The notes under the pieces are model-generated. The model ran no database searches. It was not told the origin of the DNA and worked only from the letters and a program-made list of their open reading frames with translations. DNA of 64,000 bases from Bugula neritina (taxonomy: Eukaryota; Bryozoa; Gymnolaemata; Cheilostomatida; Bugulidae). The translations under genes and the position numbers were made by a program. Location of the stretch: NCBI GenBank assembly GCA_964035545.1, contig OZ037770.1, positions 7,006,229 through 7,070,228 of the forward strand, read 5' to 3'. Below, one piece after another: positions 40,551-50,632 of this stretch; the first letter of the stretch is position 1; every line of letters begins with the position of its first letter.

Positions 40551-43500
40551 CAGTATGTTACAGTATGTTTTAGTATTTTGCAGTATATTTCACTCTGTTA
40601 CAGTGTATTTCAATATTTTACAGTGTTTTTCAGTAGGTTGCAGTATGTTGCAGTGTATTTCAGTATGCCACAGTGTATTTCAGTATGTTGCAGTGTCTTG
40701 AATTAAATTTCAATATGTTGCAGTATATTTCAATGTGTTGCAGTATATTTCAGTATATTACCGTATCTTTAGTTATTATGCAGTATATTCCAATGTGTCC
40801 CAGTGTATTTCCGTATGTTACAGTGCATTTAAGTATATTGCAGTATATTGCATTATATTTCAATATGTTGCAGTATATTTTAATAAGTCGAAGTATATTT
40901 CAGAATGTTGCCGATTGTTTCAGTGTGTTGCAGTATATTTCACTGTGTTACAGTGTATTTCAAAATGTTACAGTGCATTTAAGTATATTGCAGTATGTTG
41001 CAGTATATTTCGGTAAGTTGCAGGATATTTCAGTGTGTTGCAGGGTAATTCAGTATGTTACAGTGTATTTCAGTATCTTGCAGTATGTTGCAGTGTATTT
41101 CAGTATGTTACAGTGTATTTCAGTATGTTGCAGTATCTTGCAGTATATTTTAGTATATTGCGGTATATTTTAGTATGTTGCTTATGTTTTAGTATATTAC
41201 AGTATGTTTTAGTGTTTTGCAGTATATTTCACTGTGTTACAGTGTATTTCAATATTTTACAGTGTTTTTCATTGTATTTCAGTATGTTGCAGTTTCTTGC
41301 GTTATATTTCAATATGTTGCAGTATATTTCAATGCGTTGCAGGGTATTTCAATATGTTACAGTGTATTTCATTCTTTTACAGTGTTTTTCAGTAGGTTGC
41401 AGTATGTTGCAGTGTATTTCAGTATGCCACAGTGTATTTCAGTATGTTGCAGTATCTTGAATTAAATTTCAAAATGTTGCAGTATATTTCAATGTGTTGC
41501 AGTATATTTCAGTATATTACCGTATATTTAGTTATTCTGCAGTATATTCCAATGTGTTCCGGTGTGTTTCAGTATGTTACAGTGCATTTAAGTATTTTGC
41601 AGTATATTGCATTATATTTCAATATGTTGCAGTATATTTTAATAAGTCGATGTATATTTCAGTATGTTGCCGATTGTTTCAGTGTGTTGCAGTATATTTC
41701 ACTGTGTTACAGTGTATTTCAAAATGTTACAGTGCATTTAAGTATATTGCAGTATGTTGCAGTATATTTCAGTATGTTGCAGGATATTTCAGTGTGTTGC
41801 AGTATATTTCAATGTGTTGCAGGGTAGTTCAGTATGTTACAGTATATTTCAGTATCTTGCAGTATGTTGCAGTGTATTTCAGTATGTTATAGTGTATTTC
41901 AGTATGTTGCAGTATCTTGCTGTATATTTTAGTATAATGCGGTATATTTTAGTATGTTGCTTATGTTTCAGTATATCACAGTTAGTTTTAGTGTTTTGCA
42001 GTATATTTCACTGTGTTACAGTGTATTTCAATATTTTACAGTGTTTTTCAGTGTACTTCAGTATGTTGCAGTTTCTTGGGTTATATTTCAATATGTTGCA
42101 GTATATTTCAATGTGTTGCAGGGTATTTCAATATGTTACAGTGTACTTCATTCTTTTACAGTGTTTTTCAATAGGTTGCAGTATTCTGCAGTATGTCACA
42201 GTGTATTTCAGTATGTTACAGTGTAATTCATTATGTTGCAGTATGTTACAGTACATTTTCGCATATTACACTATACTTCAGCAACTTGTGGTGTCTCTCA
42301 GTACGCTACAGCGTAATTCAGTATGTTGCAGCAATTTTCAATGTGTTACAGTATATTTCAGTATATTACCGTATATTCAGGTATTTCGCAGTATAATCCA
42401 ATGTGTTGCAGTGTGTTTCAGTATGTTACAGTGCATTTGAGTATGTTGCAGTATGTTGCAGTAGATTTGAGTATGTTGGAGTATACTTATGTGTGTTGCA
42501 GTATATTCCAGTGTGTTGCAGGTTCTTTCAATGTGTTGCAGGGTATTTCGATATGTTACAGTGTAATTCAGTATGTTGCAGTATGCTGCAGTATATTTCA
42601 GTATGTTGCAGTATATTTCAGTCTGTTGCAGTATAATTCAGTGTGTTGCGGTATATTTCAATGTTTTGCAAAGTATTTCAATATGTACAGTGTATTTCAA
42701 GTTTTTACAGTGTTTTTTAGTAGGTTGCAGTATGTTGCAGTATGTCACAGTGTATTTCAGTATGTTGCAGTATCTTGCAGTATATTTCAGTATGTTGCAG
42801 TATATTTCGGTATGTAGCTTACGTTTCAGTATGTTACAGTATGTTTCAGTATTTTGCAGTATATTTCACTGTGTTACACTGTATTTCTATATTTTACAGT
42901 GTTTTTCAGTAGGTTGCAGTATGTTGCAGTGTATTTCAGTATGCCACAGTGTATTTCAGTATGTTGCAGTGTCTTGAATTGTATTCTAATATGTTGCAGT
43001 ATATTTCAATGTGTTGCAGTATATTTCAGTATATTACCGTATATTTAGGTATTTTGCAGTATATCACAATGTGTTCCAGTGTGTTTCAGTATGTTACAGT
43101 GCATTTCAGTATGTTGCAGTATGTTGCAGTATATTTCGGTATGTTGCAGGATATTACAGTGTGTTGCAGTAGATTTCAATGTGTTGCAGGATAATTCAAT
43201 ATGTTACAGTGTATTTCAGTATCTTACAGTATGTTGAAGTGTATTTCAGTATGTTGCAGTGTTTTTCAGTATGTTGCAGTATCTTCCAGGATATTTCAGT
43301 ATGTTGCAGTATATTTCAGTATGTTGCCTATGTTTCAGTATGTTACAGTATGTTTTAGTATTTTTCAGTATATTTCACTGTCTCACAGTGTATTTCAAAA
43401 TGTTACAGTGTAATTTAGTATGTTGCAGTATGTTGCAGTATATTTCAGTCTGTTGCAATATAATTAAGTGTGTTGCGGTATGTTTCAATGTGTAGCAAGG

Positions 43501-44217
43501 TGTTTCAATATGTACAGTGCATTTCAAGTTTTTACAGTGTTTTTTAGTAGGTTGCAGCATGTTGCAGTATATCACAGTGTATTTCAGTATGTTGCAGTTT
43601 CTTGCGTCATATTTCAATATGTTGCGGTATATTTCAATGTGTTGCAGGGTATTTCAATATGTTACAGTGTATTTCATTCTTTTACAGTGTTTTTCAGTAG
43701 GTTGCAGTCTTCTGCAGTATGTCACAGTGTTTTTCAGTATGTTACAGTGTATTTCATTATGTTGCAGTATGTTACAGTACATTTTCGTATATTACACTAT
43801 ACTTCAGCGAGTTGTGGTGTTTCTCGGTATGCTACAGCGTAATTCAGTATGTTGCAGTAATTTTCAATGTGTTACAGTATTTTTCAGTATAAAACCGTAT
43901 ATTTAGGTATTTCGCAGTATAATCCAATGTGTTGCTGTGTGTTTCAGTATGTTACAGTGCATTTAAGTATGTTTCAGTATGTTGCAGTACATTTCAGTAT
44001 GTTGCAGTGTACTTATGTGTGTTGCAGTATATCCCTGTGTGTTGCAGGTTATTTCATTGTGTTGCAGGGTATTCGATATGTTACAGTGTATTTCAGTATG
44101 TTGCAGTATGTTGAAGTGTATTTCAGTATGTTGCAGTATCTTGCAGTATATTTCGGTATGTTGCTTATGTTTCAGTATGTTACAGTATGTTTTAGTATTT
44201 TGCAGTATATTTCACTG
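40551..44217 (+). repeat. Second copies of the 4401- and 3622-bp repeats
   Basis: 40551-42978 repeats 36150-38577, and 42981-44217 repeats 39359-40595. The two source blocks are separated by 0.78 kb upstream but joined here. The junction is at GTCTTGAATT/GTATTCTAAT, about 42970-42985. Landmarks are at 42253 and 43779. One base is lost in GGGTATTCGATATG near 44072, where other copies have GGGTATTTCGATATG. Confidence 0.78.
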
Positions 44218-47200
44218 TGTTAAAGTGTATTAACATTTTTTAGAGTGCTTTTCAGTAGGTTGCAGTATGTTGCAGTGTATTTCAGTATGCAACAGTGTGT
44301 TTCAGTATGATGCAGTATCTTGAATTATGTTTCAATATGTTGCAGTATATTTCAATTTGTTGCAGTATATTTCAGTATATTACTGTATATTTAGGTATTT
44401 TGCAGTATATTCCAATGTGTTCCAGTGTGTTTCAGTATGTTACAGTGCATTTCAGTATGTTGCAGTGTGTTGCAGTATATTTCAGTATGTTGCAGGATAT
44501 TTCAGTGTGTTGCAGTAAATTTCAATGTGTTGCAGGGTAATTCAATATGTTACAGTGTATTTCAGTATCTTGAAGTATGTTGCAGTGTATTTCAGTATGT
44601 TGCAGTATATTTCTGTGTGTTACAGTATATTTCAGTGTGTCACAGTATATTTCAGTATGTTACAGTACATTTCAGTATATTACACTATATTTCAGTGAGT
44701 TGCAGTGTATTTCAGTGTGCTAAAGCAAGTTTTCAGTATGTTACAGTGTATTTCAGTATGTTGCAGTATGTTGCAGTATACTTCAGTATGTTGCAGTATA
44801 TTTCGGTTTGTTGCAGCATATTTCAGTGTGTTGCAGTATATTTCAATGTGTTGAAGGGTATTTCGATATGTTACAGTGAACTTCAGTATGTTGCAGTATA
44901 TTTCGGTGTGTTGCAGCATATTTCAGGGTGTTGCAGTATATTTCAATGTGTTGCAGGGTATTTCAATATGTTACAGTGTATTTCAATATTTTACAGTGTT
45001 TTTCAGTATGTTGCAGTATGTTACAGTACATTTTCGCATATTACACTTTACTCCAGCGAGTTGTGGTGTCTCTTAGTACGCTACAGCGTAATTCAGTATG
45101 TTGCAGTATTTTTCAATGTGTTACAGTATATTTCAGTATATTACCGTAATTTGAGGTATTTTGCAGTATTTTCCAATGTGTTGCAATGTGTTTCAGTATG
45201 TTACAGTGCATTTCAGTATGTTGCAGTATGTTGCAGTATATTTCAGTATGTTGCAGGGTATTTCGATATGTTACAGTGTATTTCAGTATGTTGCAGTATG
45301 TTGCAGTGTATTTCAGTATGTTGCAGCGTATTTCAGTATGTTGCAGTATCTTGCAGTATATTTCAGTATGTTGCAGTGTATTTCGGGATGTTGCTTATGT
45401 TTCAGTATGTTACAGTATGTTTTAGTATTTTGCAGTATATTTCACTGTGTTACAGTGTATTTCAATATTTTACAGTGTTTTTCAGTAGGTTGCAGTATGT
45501 TGCAGTATGTTGCAGTATACTTCAGTATGTTGCAGTATATTTCGGTCTGTTGCAGCATATTTCAGTGTGTTGCAGTATATTTCAATGTGTTGCAGGGTAT
45601 TTCGATATGTTACAGTGAACTTCAGTATGTTGCAGTATCATTCAGTATGTTGCTTATTTTTCAGTGTGTTTTAGTATGTTTTAGTATTTTGCAGTATATT
45701 TCACTGTGTTAAAGTGTATTTCGATATTTAACAGTGTTTTTCAGTAGGTTGTAGTATGTTGCAATGTATTTCAGTATGCAACAGTGTATTTCAGTATGAT
45801 GCAGTATCTTAAATTATGTTTCAATATGTTGCAGTATATTTCAATGTGTTGCAGTATATTTCAGTATATTACCGTATATTGAGGTATTTTGCAGTTTTTT
45901 CCAATGTGTTGCAATGTGTTTCAGTATGTTGCAGTGCATTTCAGTATGTTGCAGTATCTTGCAGTATATTTCAGTATGTTGCAGTATATTTCTGTGTGTT
46001 GCAGTATATTTCAATGTGTTGCAAAGTGTTTCAATATATACAGTGTATTTTAAGTTTTTACAGTGTTTTTTAGTAGGTTGCAGTATGTTGCAGTATGTAG
46101 CAGTGTTTTTCAGTATGTCACAGTGTATTTCAGTATGTTGCAGTTTCTTGCGTTATATTACAATATGTTGCAGTATATTTCAATGTGTTGCAGGGTATTT
46201 CAGTATGTTGCAGTAGTTTTCAATGTGTTACTGTGTATTTCAGTAGTTTACCATATATTTCGGTATCTTGCAGTATAATTCAGTATGTTGCAGTATATTT
46301 CGGTATGTTGCTTATGTTTCAGTATGTTACAGTATGTTTTAGTATTTTGCAGTATATTTCACTGTGTTACACTGTATTTCTATATTTTATAATGTTTTTC
46401 AGTAGGTTGCAGTATGTTGCAGTATGTTGCTGTGTATTTCATTATGTCACGGTGTATTTTAGTATGTTGCAGTATCTTGCATTATATTTTAATGTGTTGC
46501 AGTATATTTTAATGTGTCGAAGTATATTTCAGTATGTTGCCGATTGTTTCAGTGTGTTGCAGTATATTTCACTGTGTTACAGTGTATTTCAATATGTTGC
46601 AGTATATTTCAGTATGTTGCATATGATTCAGTATGTTACAGTATGTTTTAGTATTTTGCAGTATATTTCACTCTGTTACAGTGTATTTCAATATTTTACA
46701 GTGTTTTTCAGTAGGTTGCAGTATGTTGCAGTGTATTTCAGTATGCCACAGTGTATTTCAGTATGTTGCAGTGTCTTGAATTATATTTCAATATGTTGCA
46801 GTATATTTTAATAAGTCGAAGTATATTTCAGAATGTTGCCGATTGTTTCAGTGTGTTGCAGTATATTTCACTGTGTTACAGTGTATTTCAAAATGTCACA
46901 GTGCATTTAAGTATATTGCAGTATGTTGCAATATATTTCAGTATGTTGCAGGATATTTCAGTGTGTTGCAGTATATTTCAATGTGTTGCAGGGTAATTCA
47001 ATATGTTACAGTGTATTTCAGTATCTTGCAGTATGTTGCAGTGTATTTCAGTATGTTACAGTGTATTTCAGTATGTTGCAGTATCTTGCAGTATATATTA
47101 GTATAATGCGGTATATTTTAGTATGTTGCTTATGTTTCAGTATATTACAGTATGTTTTAGTGTTTTGCAGTATATTTCACTGTGTTACAGTGTATTTCAA

Positions 47201-47612
47201 TATTTTACAGTGTTTTTCAGTGTATTTCAGTATGTTGCAGTGTATTTCAGTATGTTGCAGTATCTTGCAGTATATTTCAGTATGTTGCAGTGTATTTCGG
47301 TATGTTGCTTATGTTTCAGTATGTTACAGTATGTTTTAGTATTTTGCAGTATATTTCACTGTGTTACACTGTGTCTATATTTTACAGTGTTTTTCAGTAG
47401 GTTGCAGTATGTTGCAGAATGTTGCTGTGTATTTCATTATGTCACAGTGTATTTTAGTATGTTGCAGTATATTGCATTACATTTCAATATGTTGCAGTAT
47501 ATTTTAATAAGTCGAAGTATATTTCAGTATGTTGCCGATTGTTTCAGTGTGTTGCAGTATATTTCACTGTGTTACAGTGTGTTTCAAAATGTTGCAGTGT
47601 TTTTCAGTATGT
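44218..47612 (+). repeat. Mosaic satellite segment left of the transposon
   Basis: 44295-44720 follows 18686-19110. 45028 is the landmark that pairs with 43779. 45161-45700 follows 7879-8200 and 19530-20060. 45816-46800 follows 411-1379 (offset 45405). From about 46790 shorter pieces of several families follow, and the segment ends in TTTTTCAGTATGT at the transposon. No landmark occurs between 45100 and the transposon. Confidence 0.7.
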
Positions 47613-47845
47613 CACAGTTAGTTTAAGGTCATACTTTTCATTTTCTGGCTCTTTGCCAGGTGCTTTATGTTCTATATGAATAATGTTCCACTGATAGCTC
47701 GAACAGGTTGAATGTCACAGGAACAAAAAAAATATGAAAAGATAAAGAAACTTATGTTCTCCAATATACTTTTTTATTTTTTTCAAATGCCAATTCATGT
47801 TTAAGTTATAGCTTGTTGAAAAACATAGTCCCCCTTCCACATTCT
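47613..47845 (+). repeat. Left terminal inverted repeat arm of the transposon
   Basis: The outer 18 bp match the right end perfectly. The next 21 bases (47632-47652, TACTTTTCA...) match 16 of 21 after a one-base indel. A second perfect 14-bp match is GATAGCTCGAACAG at 47693-47706, paired with 50094-50107. Further in, ATGAAAAGAT and ATATACTTTTTTA are shared, and then a weaker CCCTTCCACATTC versus CCCTCCATGTTCC match near 47832-47845. Spacing between matched blocks is nearly the same in both arms, so this is one long diverged TIR and not scattered coincidences. Confidence 0.85.
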
Positions 47846-49200
47846 TTTCAATTTATACGCTCCTGACTTGTTATTGTGTCTCAATATGTCTTGTATTTGA
47901 GTGCTCGTTAGTCTCGCGTCACTAACTTTGCCTATACTTTACAAGTGCCAGTGCTGCTGGCTCAAAAGCTAAATGTTATAAACTGTCAGCTAAAACCCAA
48001 TCTTGTATTCCTAGGTTGGTTGGCCTAAATAAAACAATAGTCAAATCATGATTTCATGTTTTAAAAATTCACTCTATTCTAACCTGCTGCCTAGCTAGTT
48101 CTATTTTTGATGTATAATTACAAAATTTGTGATACATTTTTTTAGCAACCATGTGATTTATAAAATGCAGTAATGGTACTTATAATATTATATTATTATC
48201 ATTATAATATATTATATAGTATTATGTGTGTTTTTATTATACTGCATAATATCTATTTTATTATTGTTGCTGTGCAAACAAGTGCAATTAACCTAGTTTT
48301 CAAAATGTACATCTGAATTATCAGAATATCAGTTTAGATATTTTCATGCTTTGTAAGGTAAACCTAAAAAAGAGGCTGTATTCTCAAAGTAAAGGGTGTT
48401 GAACTATGAACTATATTAGATTAGCCACTCCGCTACCAAGTGCATCAGTATAATATTATATGAATAGCTCTAATGCTTTGTCTCCGGTGGCTGGCTGCGA
48501 TATGATAACTTGGCCAGCTTCCAAGAGTTTAAAATTGGCGCAATTATTCAAGAGGTTACATACTGCACAGAGCTAGCAGTGATAGTAACCTTGCAGTACT
48601 TATTACAACTGCCAGCATATAAGCTGCATTGTAGAATGCCGTTGGGGTAGGCTAGTAAAACCAAATTCTGCTCTCTAATATACCTTAGACACAATGCAGC
48701 AACATAATTTTTAGTTTCAAATTACATTTGCCACCCTTACATGAGCTGTGGGCTTCATAAAGATTCACATGATTAGAGATTTATGCTATAAGCCCTATCT
48801 GTGCTAGTGTATGATGGAAATAACACACCATTGTCAAAGTTAACTTCAAGTATGTTGTTTTCCAGAAACTCAGTAATGTCCATTTATCTCTCGCATACTA
48901 ATACTTATGTAATAGCATACAGTTTAAGTTTTATTTTAGAGCACATCTGCAAACTCTACAATAAGAGCTTGCTTTACCAGTCTATTTCAGACCTGTTTTT
49001 GTAGCTAGTAATACGCAAGCTACTTATTTTTAAACTATTGGGTTATTTGTTCAAAACCATTAGCTTTCCTAGTAACCCGAGACTATTGCAACAGTTGACT
49101 GCTATCAACATGAATTGACGGCCTAATAATTATAACCAATTTGCGCGCAAAATATTTATGTAATGATAGTTACTCATATAGTGCGGGTTACAAAAATGAT
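47846..49200. other. Transposon interior, left part: AT-rich, no gene seen
   Basis: This is non-repetitive AT-rich DNA. A simple AT-rich tract of TATTAT/TATAAT type lies at about 48178-48265. A frame of 67 codons (48801-49004, +) has no recognisable motif, strong start context or coding signature, and is treated as chance. A short hairpin (GCTGGC at 48490-48495 with GCCAGC at 48513-48518) is too short to mean anything alone. There is no similarity to the surrounding 10-bp array. Confidence 0.7.
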
Positions 49201-49261
49201 GACTGCGTGGTCCAGAGGTTAGAGGCGTCAGCGAGGAGTTGGTTAATCATGGTTCAACCCT
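49201..49261 (+). mobile_element. tRNA-derived SINE-like head with pol III A and B boxes
   Basis: TGGTCCAGAGG at 49208-49218 fits the RNA polymerase III A box (TRGYNNARNNGG type). GGTTCAACCCT at 49251-49261 fits the B box (GGTTCRANNCC). They are in the right order, with 43 bp between box starts. The flanking GACTGCG...TTAGAGGCGTC resembles the tRNA-related heads of invertebrate SINEs. It is not a working tRNA gene: no anticodon stem-loop can be drawn and the acceptor and T stems do not pair fully. The 3' limit is unclear. An AATAAA lies at 49311-49316 and a T-rich stretch follows near 49335. It sits inside the DNA transposon, so it was inserted there or captured. The boxes are visible; the SINE call is inference. 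Confidence 0.6.
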
Positions 49262-49954
49262 GTTTCATAACAATTTTTTTTGTTAACTTATGCAAATCCT
49301 ACGCATGTATAATAAATATGGCTATAATTGTAAAGTTTTTTTTAACTTTTGTTCAACAGTAAGACAACATACATGCATAATAATTAGATACTGAACACTG
49401 GACTAAACCTTAAATTGATCTTATAGAATACAATGTACTTAAAATAATCATATGTGAATTAGAGAAACTGAAAGTACACCTGCTGCGCTATAGACAGACC
49501 TTTCCTGACAAGACTGCAAAGTGAAGTGATTCAGCTGAAATTAACTCTGCCAAACAAACAAAGAATTATGTTGTGCTGAGGCATTTTCAATATATTATTG
49601 TAACATAGTGAGATGATTCAGCTAAGTGCTAATGTAAAACAGGGAACATTATATTGGCAGAAATCCAATAGATTGCCAATTTGTGCAAGAGGGTACTATA
49701 TGTTATTGTGATAGCGCAGAGCGGCAAACGTACTAGGAATGTTATAATTAGTCACAGGAGCGTAGCTAGAACCACCATATGAAGAATTTAGAAAATTGCA
49801 GTGAAACTTGCAAAATGGTGTATGTTTTTACCAAATTGTGAAGAGCATAAACAAAATTTCAAAAAACAAAGAAAGTATATTAGAGAAAACATATTAAGGA
49901 ATGTCAAGTTTAACTTTTAAACTTTATAAAATGAATCCCCTGTGCTACAGCAGT
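49262..49954. other. Transposon interior, right part: no gene seen
   Basis: This is AT-rich non-repetitive DNA. The frame at 49141-49362 (73 codons, TTG start) runs across the tRNA-like head and is not credible as a gene. GCGTAGCTAGAACCACC at 49760-49776 recalls a GCGTAGC(C/T)AG motif common at the ends of some metazoan interspersed repeats. It may mark a second nested relic, but no partner end was found. Confidence 0.5.
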
Positions 49955-50179
49955 GGAACATGGAGGGTGTAAAATTTTACTTATTATGCGACAACTTTCT
50001 CAGAAAATTTTTTATTGAAAAATTAAAAAAGTATATGAAAGAGGAATGCAAGAGCTATCTTTTCATGCAAAATTTGTTAATGTGAGACTAAAACTGTTCG
50101 AGCTATCTCCTGGAAACCGTTTACATATAAGATAAAGCAGTGCCTGAATCTGGAAAGTAACGACCTTAAACTAACTGTG
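49955..50179 (-). repeat. Right terminal inverted repeat arm of the transposon
   Basis: This is the reverse complement of the left arm. The perfect blocks are at 50162-50179 (18 bp) and 50094-50107 (14 bp), with partial similarity out to about 49955. Its length (225 bp) agrees with the left arm (233 bp). The sequence between perfect blocks has diverged substantially between arms. That suggests the family is old or that this copy descends from an already asymmetric element. The last base, 50179, abuts the array sequence GTTGCAG. Confidence 0.85.
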
Positions 50180-50194
50180 GTTGCAGTATCTTCC

Positions 50195-50632
50195 AGGATA
50201 TTTCAGTATGTTGCAGTTTATTTCAGTATGTTGCTTATGTTTCAGTATGTTACAGTATGTTTTAGTATTTTGCAGTGTATTTCACTGTGTTACAGTGTAT
50301 TTCAAAATGTTACAGTGTAATTTAGTATGTTGCAGTATTTTGCAGCGTATTTCAGTATGTTGCAGTGTTTTTCAGTATGTTGCAGTATCTTGCATTATAT
50401 TTCAGTATGTTGCAGGATATTTCAGTATGTTGCAGTTTATTTCAGTATGTTGCATATGTTTCAGTATGTTACAGTATGTTTTAGTATTTTGCAGTGTATT
50501 TCACTGTGTTACAGTGTATTTCAAAATGTTACAGTGTAATTTAGTATGTTGCAGTATTTTGCAGCGTATTTCAGTATGTTGCAGTGTTTTTCAGTATGTT
50601 GCAGTATCTTGCATTATATTTCAGTATGTTGC
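50195..50632 (+). repeat. 219-bp tandem pair beside the transposon
   Basis: 50195-50413 and 50414-50632 are direct repeats. Both begin AGGATATTTCAGTATG. They differ by CTTATG versus CATATG at the 9-bp unit near 50236 and 50455. The pair starts 15 bp from the transposon's right end. A related 199-bp subrepeat recurs within the 746-bp HOR. Confidence 0.82.

Larger units (their letters stand above)
1..47612 (+). repeat. 10-bp-unit satellite array, left part
   Basis: The whole stretch is written in 10-bp units. The G class is TATGTTGCAG with variants TGTGTTGCAG, TATGTTACAG and TATGTTGCAA. The T class is TATATTTCAG with variants TGTATTTCAG and TATATTTCAA. The classes roughly alternate, giving a 20-bp dimer of about 30% GC with T over A (9:5) and G over C (4:2) on the + strand. 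Units differ mainly at positions 2, 4, 7 and 10. Recurring 9-bp units shift the register at fixed places in the higher-order repeats. No unit is inverted. Long + strand open frames occur in all three frames and are explained by the repeat itself. They have no consistent starts, no domain content and no codon-level constraint. This is a minisatellite-type satellite; no gene is supported. Confidence 0.97.
47613..50179. mobile_element. Non-autonomous DNA transposon with long TIRs (CACTA/Mirage/Chapaev-like)
   Basis: This 2567-bp stretch has no 10-bp repeat and interrupts the satellite. Its ends are perfect inverted repeats over 18 bp (CACAGTTAGTTTAAGGTC at 47613-47630; its reverse complement at 50162-50179). 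The inverted homology continues, imperfectly, for about 230 bp. GT at 47611-47612 and GT at 50180-50181 flank it. Removing the insert plus one GT restores a sequence seen intact at 53021-53061, so a 2-bp target duplication is likely. Termini starting CACAG and a 2-3 bp duplication are known for the CMC group (CACTA/EnSpm, Mirage, Chapaev). No transposase-like reading frame is present; the longest frames are 67 and 73 codons without recognisable motifs. It is therefore a non-autonomous or decayed element. The superfamily is inference; the insertion and TIRs are directly visible. Confidence 0.88.

Noticed and set aside
44425-45618. The longest open frame, 397 codons
   Set aside because: It is long only because stop-creating variants are absent for 1.2 kb. 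The other copies of the same segment (18816, 7183, 24653) are broken by ordinary variants, so there is no conservation of the frame.
48490-48518. Short inverted repeat GCTGGC/GCCAGC
   Set aside because: A six-base stem with a 17-base loop is expected by chance in 2.5 kb.
48801-49004. A 67-codon frame in the transposon interior
   Set aside because: It is short, in AT-rich DNA, and without a motif. It does not resemble a transposase fragment that I can recognise.
49201-49275. A functional tRNA gene
   Set aside because: The A and B boxes are good, but no anticodon arm can be formed and the acceptor and T stems do not pair. It is a SINE-type relic.
49141-49362. A 73-codon frame overlapping the tRNA-like head
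   Set aside because: It has a non-ATG start and crosses the pol III promoter-like sequence. Chance is the simplest explanation.
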